Under the pieces are notes generated by a model. It was not told the DNA's origin, made no database searches, and was given only the letters and a program-made list of their open reading frames with translations. From Zeimonas sp050187175 (GTDB taxonomy: Bacteria > Pseudomonadota > Gammaproteobacteria > Burkholderiales > Burkholderiaceae_E), in the NCBI GenBank assembly GCA_050187175.1, contig JBFWXS010000021.1:12620-76619 (forward strand): a DNA stretch of 64,000 nt, in the 5' to 3' direction. Shown here in pieces: positions 50,897-59,372 of the stretch. How positions within the stretch are numbered: position 1 is the first letter of the stretch; each line of letters opens with the position of its first letter. A program made the translations under genes and the position numbers.

Positions 50897-53857
50897 TCAC
50901 TGGCACGCTTCGCATTCGGGATCGTCGAGCGCGCAGAACTTCGGCGCGATCGCTTCCTCTTCCGCCGGTTGCGGCATGCCAGCATGCGATGAACGCGACG
51001 CAGCAGCATATGAGAAGCCCGCCTGCGACGCGCCGCCATCGATCGACACCGCGTTGAGCTGGCCGATCTTGTCGGTGGTCGACTTCTCGGCGCTGGTCGC
51101 GCCCAGCGTGCGCAGGTAGTAGGTGGTCTTCAGGCCGCGCAGCCACGCCAGCATGTACGTGTCGTGCAGCCGCTTGCCGGAGGCGCCGGCCATGTAGATG
51201 TTCAGCGACTGCGCCTGGTCGATCCACTTCTGGCGGCGCGACGCGCACTCGACGAGCCAGCTCGGCTCGACCTCGAAGGCGGTGGCGTAGATCGCGCGCA
51301 GATCGGCCGGCACCCGGTCGATCCGCGACAGCGTGCCGTCGAAGAACTTCAGGTCGGCGACCATCACCTCGTCCCACAGGCCGAGCCGCTTCAGGTCGCG
51401 CACCAGGTAGTCGTTGACCACCGTGAACTCGCCGGACAGGTTCGACTTGACGTACAGGTTCTGATAGGTCGGCTCGATGCAGGCCGACACGCCGATGATG
51501 TTCGAGATCGTGGCCGTCGGCGCCACGGCGACGCAGTTCGAGTTGCGCATGCCGTGCAGTTGGATCCGCTCGCGCAGCGCGCCCCAGTCCAGCGTCTCCG
51601 ACAGGTCGACGTCGACGTAGCCGCCGCGCTGCTCGGCCAGCAGCTTCAGCGAGTCCTGCGGCAGGATGCCGCGGTCCCACAGCGAGCCCTTGAAGCTGGC
51701 GTAGCGGCCGCGCTCCTCGGCCAGCTCGGTCGACGCCCAGTAGGCGTAGTAGCAGACCGCCTCCATCGAGCGGTCGGCGAACTCGACCGCGTCGTTGCTG
51801 GCGAACGGCGTGCGCATCAGGTGCAGGCAATCCTGGAAGCCCATGATGCCCAGCCCGACCGGCCGGTGCTTCAGGTTGGAATTGCGCGCCTTGCCGACGG
51901 CGTAATAGTTGATGTCGATCACGTTGTCCAGCATCCGCATCGCGGTGTGGATCGTGTTCTTCAGCTTGTCCAGGTCGAGCACCCAGCGGCCGCCCTCATC
52001 GCGCATGTGCGCCACCAGGTTGACCGAGCCCAGGTTGCAGACCGCGATCTCGCTATCGCCGGTGTTCAGCGTGATCTCGGTGCACAGGTTCGAGCTGTGG
52101 ACGACGCCGACGTGCTGCTGCGGCGAGCGTACGTTGCACGGATCCTTGAACGTGATCCACGGATGGCCGGTCTCGAACAGCATTGACAACATCCGGCGCC
52201 ACAGCTGCACCGCCGGCACCTTCTTGAACAGCTTCAGCTCGCCGCTGGCGGCCCGCGCCTCGTAGCGCAGATACGCCTCCTCGAACGCCTTGCCGTACTT
52301 GTCGTGCAGGTCGGGGCAGTCGGCGGGTGAAAACAGCGTCCACTCGGCGTTCTCCATTACGCGCTTCATGAACAGGTCCGGAATCCAGTTCGCGGTGTTC
52401 ATGTCGTGCGTGCGGCGCCGGTCGTCGCCGGTGTTCTTGCGCAGTTCGAGGAATTCCTCGATGTCCAGGTGCCAGGTCTCCAGGTAGGCGCAGACAGCGC
52501 CCTTGCGCTTGCCGCCCTGGTTGACGGCCACCGCCGTGTCGTTGACCACCTTCAGGAAGGGGACGACGCCCTGGCTCTTGCCATTGGTGCCGCGTATGTG
52601 GCTGCCCAGCGCGCGCACCGGCGTCCAGTCGTTGCCCAGGCCGCCGGCATACTTGGCCAGCAGCGCGTTTTCCTTGATCGCCTCGTAGATGCCGTCCAGA
52701 TCGTCGGAGACGGTGGTCAGGTAGCACGACGACAGCTGCGAGCGCTGCGTGCCCGAATTGAACAGCGTCGGCGTCGAGCTCATGAAGTCGAACTTCGACA
52801 GCAGCTCGTAGAACTCGATCGCGCGGGCCTCGCGGTCGATCTCGTTCAGCGCCAGCCCCATGGCTACGCGCATGAAGAAAGCCTGCGGCAGCTCGATGCG
52901 CACCTCGTCGATGTGCAGGAAATAGCGGTCGAACAGCGTCTGCAGGCCCAGGTACGAGAATTGCAGGTCGCGATCGGCCTGCAGCGCCTCGCCCAGCCGC
53001 TTCAGATCGAACTGCTGCAGCTTGTCGTCGAGCAGCCCGGCTTCGATGCCGCGCTTGACGAACAGCGGGAAGTACTCGGCATAGCGGGCGCGCATCGCTT
53101 CCTGCGGCACCTCCTCGCCCAGCACTTCGCGGCGAATCGTATGCAGCAGCAGCCGGGCGGTGACCTGGCTGTAGGCGGGATCCTTCTCGATCAGCGCGCG
53201 GGCCGACAGGATCGCCGACTTATGCACTTCCTCCAGCGGCACGCCGTCGTACAGGTTCTTGATCGTCTCGCCGAGCACTGCGTCGACGCTGACGACGTCG
53301 CCCAGGCCGGCGCAGGCCGACGCAATCAGGGCACGCAGCGTGTCCAGGTCGAGGGGCTTGCGCAGGCCGGCGTCGGTGACGTGCAGGACCGGGCGCTCGG
53401 CCTCGACTCGCTCCTTGGCCTTGGCGGCGCGCTCCTGCGCGCGGCGCTCGCGATACAGCACGTACGCGCGCGCCACTTCGTGCTCGCCCGAGCGCATCAG
53501 CGCGAGCTCGACGTGATCCTGGATGTCCTCGATATGGAACGTGGCGCCGCCGGGCTTGCCGCGCATCAGCGCCGTGACCACGGCGTGCGTCAGCTGGTCG
53601 ACCAGTTCGCGCACGCGCGCCGAGACCGCGCCGTGGCCGCCGTTGACGGCGAGGAAGGCCTTGGTCACCGCGATCGCGATCTTGCCGGGCTCGAAGCCGA
53701 CGACCGAGCCGTTGCGGCGGATGACTCTGAAATCGACCAGCTGAGCCGACAGCTGCTGGTGCTGGTTGAACGATGCAGCCGCGGACGCGTCGGCCGTCCC
53801 TGCCGACGGCGAATGGGGGACCGGGGTCGATTGCGCTTTTTCAGCGACCCATTGCAT
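50897..53857 (-). CDS. nrdA: Class Ia ribonucleotide reductase, alpha (catalytic) subunit
   Basis: A 986-residue protein. The N-terminal ATP-cone is around residues 40-140 (FRVIRRNGSVVGFEPGKIAI). The catalytic barrel holds the active-site cysteines in SNLCTEITLN and IAVCNLGSVNL. The extreme C-terminus CALDDPECEACQ carries the redox-active cysteine pair that is re-reduced by thioredoxin or glutaredoxin. It converts NDPs to dNDPs with NrdB. The ATG at 53857 has GGAGGAA six bases upstream; the GTG at 53863 is too close to it. The promoter region holds a NrdR box. Confidence 0.96.
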   Translation of the reverse strand: MQWVAEKAQSTPVPHSPSAGTADASAAASFNQHQQLSAQLVDFRVIRRNGSVVGFEPGKIAIAVTKAFLAVNGGHGAVSARVRELVDQLTHAVVTALMRGKPGGATFHIEDIQDHVELALMRSGEHEVARAYVLYRERRAQERAAKAKERVEAERPVLHVTDAGLRKPLDLDTLRALIASACAGLGDVVSVDAVLGETIKNLYDGVPLEEVHKSAILSARALIEKDPAYSQVTARLLLHTIRREVLGEEVPQEAMRARYAEYFPLFVKRGIEAGLLDDKLQQFDLKRLGEALQADRDLQFSYLGLQTLFDRYFLHIDEVRIELPQAFFMRVAMGLALNEIDREARAIEFYELLSKFDFMSSTPTLFNSGTQRSQLSSCYLTTVSDDLDGIYEAIKENALLAKYAGGLGNDWTPVRALGSHIRGTNGKSQGVVPFLKVVNDTAVAVNQGGKRKGAVCAYLETWHLDIEEFLELRKNTGDDRRRTHDMNTANWIPDLFMKRVMENAEWTLFSPADCPDLHDKYGKAFEEAYLRYEARAASGELKLFKKVPAVQLWRRMLSMLFETGHPWITFKDPCNVRSPQQHVGVVHSSNLCTEITLNTGDSEIAVCNLGSVNLVAHMRDEGGRWVLDLDKLKNTIHTAMRMLDNVIDINYYAVGKARNSNLKHRPVGLGIMGFQDCLHLMRTPFASNDAVEFADRSMEAVCYYAYWASTELAEERGRYASFKGSLWDRGILPQDSLKLLAEQRGGYVDVDLSETLDWGALRERIQLHGMRNSNCVAVAPTATISNIIGVSACIEPTYQNLYVKSNLSGEFTVVNDYLVRDLKRLGLWDEVMVADLKFFDGTLSRIDRVPADLRAIYATAFEVEPSWLVECASRRQKWIDQAQSLNIYMAGASGKRLHDTYMLAWLRGLKTTYYLRTLGATSAEKSTTDKIGQLNAVSIDGGASQAGFSYAAASRSSHAGMPQPAEEEAIAPKFCALDDPECEACQ

Positions 53858-54192
53858 GAGCACTTCCTCCGAGAGACGTTGCTTGAGGAGCCCCCGCTGC
53901 GGTGCGGGAACAGCCGATCGAGGAGGTTCGCGACGGATCGCCCGACAAGGCGCGGCGACCGCGGAACACTAGATATAGTGGGTTTTATCGGAAACAGGCC
54001 CAATTCTAGTGGCTGACACCGGGCTCGGCAAGCGCACAGCGCGTTCCATGCGATGCGTGCGCCGGAAAGCCGCGAACCGTCTGGATATAGAAATGCGAAG
54101 CTCGCATTCATGCGGTCTGCCGGCGCAAATCAGCTCGCAACGCGCATGCAGCCGTGCTATAGCCAGCGTTGCGCGGCCGCCTCAGGCGGCGA
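53858..54192. other. 335-bp gap between nrdA and ampD: nrdAB promoter region
   Basis: It contains the nrdA ribosome-binding site (53864-53870), an AT-rich stretch with NrdR boxes (53966-54012), and about 180 bp nearer ampD in which no gene or clear motif is seen. Transcription of both flanking genes runs on the minus strand, so an ampD terminator could lie here, but none is obvious. Confidence 0.6.
53966..54012 (-). promoter_or_regulatory. NrdR box and a decayed second box upstream of nrdA
   Basis: ACACTAGATATAGTGG (53966-53981) is a near-palindrome matching the NrdR box (consensus of the form ACACWATATMTTGTGT). Exactly 31 bp further, GGCCCAATTCTAGTGG (53997-54012) keeps the TAGTGG half. Paired boxes about three helical turns apart are the normal arrangement for this dATP-sensing repressor of ribonucleotide reductase genes. 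Confidence 0.7.
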
Positions 54193-54789
54193 TCAGAAAG
54201 GCCTCTGCAAACCTCGCGCCTGCGGCAGCGCCAGCACGCGCGCCCAATCGAAACAGGGGCCCGGATCGAGCTTGCGACCCGGCGCGATGTCGCTGTGGCC
54301 GGCCAGCCAGCGCAGCGGATAGCGCCCACGCAGCCGCGCGATCAACGTCGCCAGCCGCCGGTACTGCGCTTCGGTGAAGCGATGCTCGCCGTCGCCTTCG
54401 AGCTCGACGCCGATCGAGAAGTCATTGCAGCGCTCGCGCTCGCCGAAGCGTGATGCGCCGGCATGCCAGGCGCGCGCATCGCCGGCGACGAACTGCAGCA
54501 GCTCGCCGCGGCGCCGGATCATGAAATGAGCCGATACCCGCAAGTCCTGCAGCGGCGCGAACGCCGGATGCGCGTCGACGTCGAGCCGGTTGGTGAACAG
54601 CCGCTCCACCGCATCGCCGTGGAATCGGCCGGGCGGCAGGCTGATGTAGTGAATGATCAGCAACTCGACCGGCATACCCGGCGGTCGCGCATCATGATTC
54701 GGCGACGGCACGCGGCGCGCACGCCGCAGCCAGCCGCCGGGCTCGGGGAGCCAGTCCGATGGAAGCGGCCGCTCCGGCGCTCGCGTCAA
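54193..54789 (-). CDS. ampD: 1,6-anhydro-N-acetylmuramyl-L-alanine amidase AmpD
   Basis: A 198-residue cytoplasmic zinc amidase that removes the peptide from anhydro-muropeptides during cell-wall recycling and so controls beta-lactamase inducers in many bacteria. Visible are LLIIHYISLPPGRF with the first zinc His, ARAWHAGAS, CNDFSIGVELEGDG and the final GHSDIAPGRKLDPGP with His and Asp ligands. The start is TTG at 54789, overlapping the pilR stop (TTGA). It matches mpl in the window as the other recycling enzyme. Confidence 0.93.
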   Translation of the reverse strand: MTRAPERPLPSDWLPEPGGWLRRARRVPSPNHDARPPGMPVELLIIHYISLPPGRFHGDAVERLFTNRLDVDAHPAFAPLQDLRVSAHFMIRRRGELLQFVAGDARAWHAGASRFGERERCNDFSIGVELEGDGEHRFTEAQYRRLATLIARLRGRYPLRWLAGHSDIAPGRKLDPGPCFDWARVLALPQARGLQRPF

Positions 54790-56306
54790 CTGAGGCCCAG
54801 CCGCTGCATCCGGTAGCGCAGCGCGCGGAACGTGATGCCCAGCAGCCGCGCGGCAGCCGTACGGTTGTAACGGGTCTTCTCGAGCGCCCGCTGGATCGCG
54901 TCGCGCTCGATCTGATCGAGGTAGTCGGGCAGCGACTCCGGTACGCCGTCCTCCGACACGCGCACCGGCCTGCGCTCCAGGGCCGCCGCGCCGGCGGCCG
55001 GGGTGGAGGGCGCTGCGGCCGCATGCGCCTCGCCGTCGGGCGCGTCGGCGCGTTCGTTCTCGTTCGCCTCGGAGACGATGGGCTTCAGCCCCAGGTCCTC
55101 GACGTTGATGACTTCACCGTTCGAGAACGCCAGCGCACGTTCGAGGATGTTCTCCAGCTCGCGCACATTGCCCGGGAAGCGGTAGCTCTGCAGATAACGC
55201 AGCGTGACCGTCGACAGGCGCGGCGAGGCCATGCCGCCGCGCTCGGCCAGCCGGCCGAGAATCGCCGCCGCCAGCGCCGGAATGTCGTCGAGCCGCTCGC
55301 GCAGCGGCGGCAGGCGCAGCTCGATCACGTTCAGTCGATAGAACAGGTCCTGGCGGAAGCGGCCCGCCGCGACGCATTGGGCCAGATCCTGGTGCGTGGC
55401 GCTGATGATGCGGACGTCGGCGGCTTCCTCCACCGTGGCGCCGACCTTGCGCACGCGCTTCTCCTGGATCGCGCGCAGCAGCTTGACCTGCATCGCCAGC
55501 GGCAGGTCGGCCACCTCGTCCAGAAACAGTGTGCCGCCGGCGGCGGCCTGGAAGAAGCCGTCGCGGTCCTGGTCGGCACCCGTGAACGCGCCCTTGCGGT
55601 GGCCGAAGAACTCGGCTTCCATCAGCGTCTCTGGAATGGCGCCGCAGTTCACCGCGATGAACGGTCGATCGGCGCGCGGCCCCGATTGATGGATCAGCCG
55701 CGCCGCCAGCTCCTTGCCCGAGCCCGACTCGCCGGTGATCGAGACCGGCGCCATGCTGCGCGCCAGCCGCTGGATCTGCGCGCGCACTTCGCGCATCGCT
55801 TCGGAGTCGCCCAGCAGCTGCCGCAGATCGGCACCGGCCGACGCGGCATTCCCGGTGGCACCGGCCTGCGCCGGCAGCTGGATCGCGGATCGCACCAGGC
55901 TGCGCAGCGCATCCAGCGCCACCGGCTTGGCGAGATAGTCGAAGGCCCCCGACTTCAGCGCCGCGACGGCATTCTCGGCGCTGCCGTAGGCAGTGATCAC
56001 GGCGACCGGCGTCTGCGGGTAGCCGCGATTGATGCTGCCGACCAGCGCCAGGCCGTCGCCGTCGGGCAGCCGCATGTCGGTCAGGCACAGCGCGTAGGCT
56101 TGCCGCTCGAGCAGGCTGCCGGCCTCCGCCAGCGAGCCGACGCAGTCGACGTCGAGCCCCATGCCGACCAGCGTCAGCTCGAGCAGCTCGCGCAGATCGG
56201 CTTCGTCGTCGACCACCAGCACGCGCGGCGGCTTGCCGGGGCGGGCGGGCGGGCGCAGAGCGGCTGAGGGATCGGTGGCTTCCTTCATCGACGGATCACG
56301 GGTCAA
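54786..56306 (-). CDS. pilR: Sigma-54-dependent response regulator, PilR-type
   Basis: A 506-residue NtrC-family regulator. The receiver domain has the phosphorylated Asp in CLTDMRLPDG (about residues 30-145). The AAA+ domain has Walker A GESGSGKE, the sigma-54 contact loop GAFTGA and LFLDEVADLP. The Fis-type helix-turn-helix NRTAAARLLGITFRALRYRM closes the protein. The HTH sequence and the partner sensor kinase with six helices point to PilR, which activates pilA for type IV pili. It overlaps pilS and ampD by 4 bp. No pilin genes are in the window. Confidence 0.9.
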   Translation of the reverse strand: MTRDPSMKEATDPSAALRPPARPGKPPRVLVVDDEADLRELLELTLVGMGLDVDCVGSLAEAGSLLERQAYALCLTDMRLPDGDGLALVGSINRGYPQTPVAVITAYGSAENAVAALKSGAFDYLAKPVALDALRSLVRSAIQLPAQAGATGNAASAGADLRQLLGDSEAMREVRAQIQRLARSMAPVSITGESGSGKELAARLIHQSGPRADRPFIAVNCGAIPETLMEAEFFGHRKGAFTGADQDRDGFFQAAAGGTLFLDEVADLPLAMQVKLLRAIQEKRVRKVGATVEEAADVRIISATHQDLAQCVAAGRFRQDLFYRLNVIELRLPPLRERLDDIPALAAAILGRLAERGGMASPRLSTVTLRYLQSYRFPGNVRELENILERALAFSNGEVINVEDLGLKPIVSEANENERADAPDGEAHAAAAPSTPAAGAAALERRPVRVSEDGVPESLPDYLDQIERDAIQRALEKTRYNRTAAARLLGITFRALRYRMQRLGLS

Positions 56307-57976
56307 GGAGTCGTAGTCGCAGCAGCGGCGCCAGCGAGCTCGATCACGAACGCGCCGCGGCGCCGCTGCGGCGGCCGGGCAGCGTCATACCGGATCGTCG
56401 CGGCGTTGGCGGCGCACAGTTCGCGGGCCAGGTACAGACCCAGGCCGGTACCGCGATGATCGGTCGTGAAGAAAGGTTCGAAGACATGCTCCAGCATCTC
56501 GGGGGCCAGGCCCGGGCCGTCGTCGGCGACGGTCAATTCTAATCGATGGGGCGCGCACTGACGCCAGCCTATGACCACCGCGGCTTCGCCGGTCGACGCA
56601 TAGCGCAGCGCATTGCTCAGCAGGTTCAGCAGCACCTGGCGCAAATGGTTCGAGTCGAACGGAATCGGCTGCTCCGACTCGAGCCGCACCTCGATGCGGC
56701 GCGGATCGGCGCCGCTGGCGGCGACGAACTCCGGCAGCAGCGTCTTCAGGAACGCCGCCAGATCGATCGATTCGACTGCGGCGCGCTCGCGGCGCGCGAT
56801 CGACAGCACGTCCTCGATGATCCGGTCGATACGCACCGTATTAGCTTCCACGATGCCGGCCAGCCGGGCCAGCGCCGGCTCGGGCAGCTGCTCGGCCAGC
56901 AGGCTGTTCGCATGGCGGATGGCCGCCAGCGGATTGCGGATCTCGTGCGCGATCGACGCCGACAGCCGCCCCATCGAGGCCAGCTTCAGCTGTTGCGCGC
57001 GTTCCTCGATGCGGCGCTGATCCTCGATCATCACCACGGTGTCTGTCCCGGGTTCCGACGCGCTCAGGAAGCGCAGCCGAAGCGGCACGCGCGCACCGGC
57101 GCGGTCCCCGCCAGTCACGGAGAACTCACGTTCGACGCTGCGCGCCGGCTGCGCGCGCCAGGCCGTGTAGGCATCGTGCAACACCATCGGCAGCCGCGCG
57201 CCCGCGGTCTCGCCATCGCCGATGCCCAGCAGCATGCGCGCGGCCGGATTCATCGTGCGGATGGCACCCTTGCCGTCGACGATGAGCACGCCCTGCTCCA
57301 CCTCGGAGACGACGCGCGAGGTCAGCGCCAGCTGCAATCGCAAGTCCTCGCCGCGGCGCCGCGCGATCTGCTCCTGCGCATGCAGGCGCGTGGCCAGCCA
57401 GTTGATGGTCATGGCCGTGGCGAAGCACGCGATGCCGACGAAGCCGGCCAGCGCCAGCGAGCCGCCGTCGCCGGGGCGCGACAGGACCGGCCAGGCGGTC
57501 TCGCCGAGCACCAGCAAGGTGGCCACCGCGGCGAACAGAGCCGCCAGCCGCCGCGTCGACACGACGGCCGCGCCGGCCACGGCCACGATCACCAGCACCA
57601 CCAGTCCGCTGCGCAGGCCGCCGGCGGCATGCATCAGCGTCGACAGCGCGAACAGATCGGTGAGCACGTGCAGCACCAGCACCGGCTGGAAATACGGGCG
57701 CAGCCGCTGCACGGTGGACAGATACAGGATCGCTGCCAGCAGATAGACGACCGCGCCGCGCTCGAACAGCATCGGATCGTCGATCTCGGTCGAGAAGCCG
57801 CCATTGTCATGCAGCGGGACGAAGGCCAGCAGCAGCAGCGCGACAGCGACCCGGCTGGCCGCCAGCCAGCGCAGCGAGACCCAGTGCGACTCGGCGATCG
57901 CCGTGCGCGCGCCCGCGCCCGAGGCAATCGAGCGCAGCGGCGCGATCAGGCTGGAGTCACGAGCGATGGAGAGCAT
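56303..57976 (-). CDS. pilS: Membrane sensor histidine kinase, PilS-type
   Basis: A ~557-residue kinase. It has six N-terminal transmembrane helices (about residues 30-190, e.g. LVVLVIVAVAGAAVV), a PAS-like domain (VEQGVLIVDGKGAIRTMNPA), the HisKA motif SIAHEIRNPLAAIRHANSL with the phosphorylated His, and the HATPase domain with NALRYAST and DDGPGLAPEM. It phosphorylates the adjacent PilR. The ATG at 57976 is chosen; 58033, which adds a proline-rich 19 residues, is an alternative, and neither has a clear ribosome-binding site. Confidence 0.9.
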   Translation of the reverse strand: MLSIARDSSLIAPLRSIASGAGARTAIAESHWVSLRWLAASRVAVALLLLAFVPLHDNGGFSTEIDDPMLFERGAVVYLLAAILYLSTVQRLRPYFQPVLVLHVLTDLFALSTLMHAAGGLRSGLVVLVIVAVAGAAVVSTRRLAALFAAVATLLVLGETAWPVLSRPGDGGSLALAGFVGIACFATAMTINWLATRLHAQEQIARRRGEDLRLQLALTSRVVSEVEQGVLIVDGKGAIRTMNPAARMLLGIGDGETAGARLPMVLHDAYTAWRAQPARSVEREFSVTGGDRAGARVPLRLRFLSASEPGTDTVVMIEDQRRIEERAQQLKLASMGRLSASIAHEIRNPLAAIRHANSLLAEQLPEPALARLAGIVEANTVRIDRIIEDVLSIARRERAAVESIDLAAFLKTLLPEFVAASGADPRRIEVRLESEQPIPFDSNHLRQVLLNLLSNALRYASTGEAAVVIGWRQCAPHRLELTVADDGPGLAPEMLEHVFEPFFTTDHRGTGLGLYLARELCAANAATIRYDAARPPQRRRGAFVIELAGAAAATTTP

Positions 57977-58303
57977 TCGGCTGAAGGTTGGCGGCTGAAG
58001 TTTCGGCGGCTCAGGGGTCGATCTGGTCGGCATCGCCCGCCGCGTGTGGCGGCGGCCACAGCCATCCTGCGCGAGCTTGCCGGGCATTGCAAGCCGCCAC
58101 GGGCAGGCGGGCGGCCAGGCGGTATGTGCGGCCGGCTCGTTCGTCGCCATCCGGCTGCCGCACTCGCCGATCGTCGGGTTCAGACGACCGTTCGCCGGGC
58201 GCCGGCGGCCGTCCCGGCGAAGAGGCGGTCTCCGCGCCCCGGCGCCACGGCGGCTTAACATGCGTTCCGCCGCACCACCAATCGCCCGTCCAGGATCCCG
58301 CCA
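57977..58303. other. 327-bp divergent gap between pilS and the PAP2 gene
   Basis: No gene is supported apart from a possible 19-codon extension of pilS up to 58033. The stretch is GC-rich with several short GC palindromes (for example around 58034-58060) and no good -35/-10 pair. It must hold the promoters of both divergent genes. Confidence 0.5.
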
Positions 58304-58963
58304 GTGCCTCGTCCTTCCGCGCCGCCGCGCAACCACCTCGCCGCGATGATCGCCGGCCTGCTGCTGTTCGTCGCGCTGGCGGCATCCATCCAGCCCGGCA
58401 GTCCGCTCGACCAGCTCGACAGCGCGCTGACTGCCTCAGTGCGGGAACTGGCGAGCGAGCGCCTGCTGCAGTTCGCCCACCTCGCGACCCGCGCCGGCGA
58501 TACGCTGACCATCACGCTGCTCGGCATCGCCATCGCCGCGGCGCTGGCGGTGCGCCGGCGCTGGACCGCTGCCGGCATCTGGGCGCTGACGCTGGCCGGC
58601 GGTGCGCTCGTGCATCGCGGCCTGAAAGAAGTGTTCACTCGCGTCCGCCCGCCGCACGACCATGGGCTGATCGTCGAGAGCGGATGGAGCTTTCCCAGCA
58701 ATCATGCGTCGATGTCGATGATCGCGTACGGCATGCTCGCCTGGCTGCTGCTGCACTATCTGCGCGGCCGCGGCCGCCTGCCGATCCTGCTGGCTACGGC
58801 CCTGCTCGTGCTCGCGATCGGTGCGAGCCGCGTGCTGCTGCAGGTGCACTTCGTCACCGACGTCCTCGCCGGGTATGCGTCGGGCGGCGCATGGCTGGCG
58901 GCCGGCATCGCATGCATGCGCGCGGCAATGCAGAAGCACCGCGACAGCGCTGACGGAACATGA
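58304..58963 (+). CDS. PAP2-family membrane phosphatase
   Basis: A 219-residue protein with about five to six transmembrane helices and the three acid-phosphatase motifs: KEVFTRVRPP (KxxxxxxRP), GWSFPSNHASM (PSGH-like, with Asn for Gly) and SRVLLQVHFVTDVLAGY (SRxxxxxHxxxD). It probably dephosphorylates undecaprenyl pyrophosphate or a phospholipid on the periplasmic side. It starts with GTG; no better upstream ATG is in frame. Confidence 0.87.
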   Translation: MPRPSAPPRNHLAAMIAGLLLFVALAASIQPGSPLDQLDSALTASVRELASERLLQFAHLATRAGDTLTITLLGIAIAAALAVRRRWTAAGIWALTLAGGALVHRGLKEVFTRVRPPHDHGLIVESGWSFPSNHASMSMIAYGMLAWLLLHYLRGRGRLPILLATALLVLAIGASRVLLQVHFVTDVLAGYASGGAWLAAGIACMRAAMQKHRDSADGT

Positions 58964-58997
58964 CCGGAATGCCGCTCGATTAGGGCATACTCGACGG

Positions 58998-59372
58998 ATG
59001 GATCCACGTTCTGCTTCGCCGTCCGGCGGCTGGCTTCTGGCGTGCCTGTGCGCAGCCTGGTGCGGCACATGCCGCGAATATCGCGCCGTATTCGACGCGC
59101 TGGGCGCCGACCCCGCGCATGCCGACGTCCGCTTTCTGTGGATAGACGTCGAAGACGATGCCGAGCTGCTCGGTCCGGTCGACGTCGAGAACTTCCCTAC
59201 GCTGCTGATCGGCGACGCGGCGGGCGCGCGCTTCTTCGGACCCTTGCCGCCGCGCGCCGAGCAGACCGCACGGCTGCTGGCAGCCTTGAAAGCCGACAAT
59301 TCAGCGCGGCCCCTCGACGAAGAGCTGCATGAGCTGCTGAGCCGGCTGCATCGGCTGCCGGCCCCAGGCTAA
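58998..59372 (+). CDS. Thioredoxin-family protein
   Basis: A 124-residue soluble thioredoxin-fold protein with the redox motif AAWCGTCREY and the cis-proline loop ENFPTLLIGD. It has no signal peptide, so it is cytoplasmic. The target is unknown. It starts 34 bp after the PAP2 gene. Its stop overlaps the stop of the convergent transglycosylase gene by three bases of CTAA. Confidence 0.88.
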   Translation: MDPRSASPSGGWLLACLCAAWCGTCREYRAVFDALGADPAHADVRFLWIDVEDDAELLGPVDVENFPTLLIGDAAGARFFGPLPPRAEQTARLLAALKADNSARPLDEELHELLSRLHRLPAPG

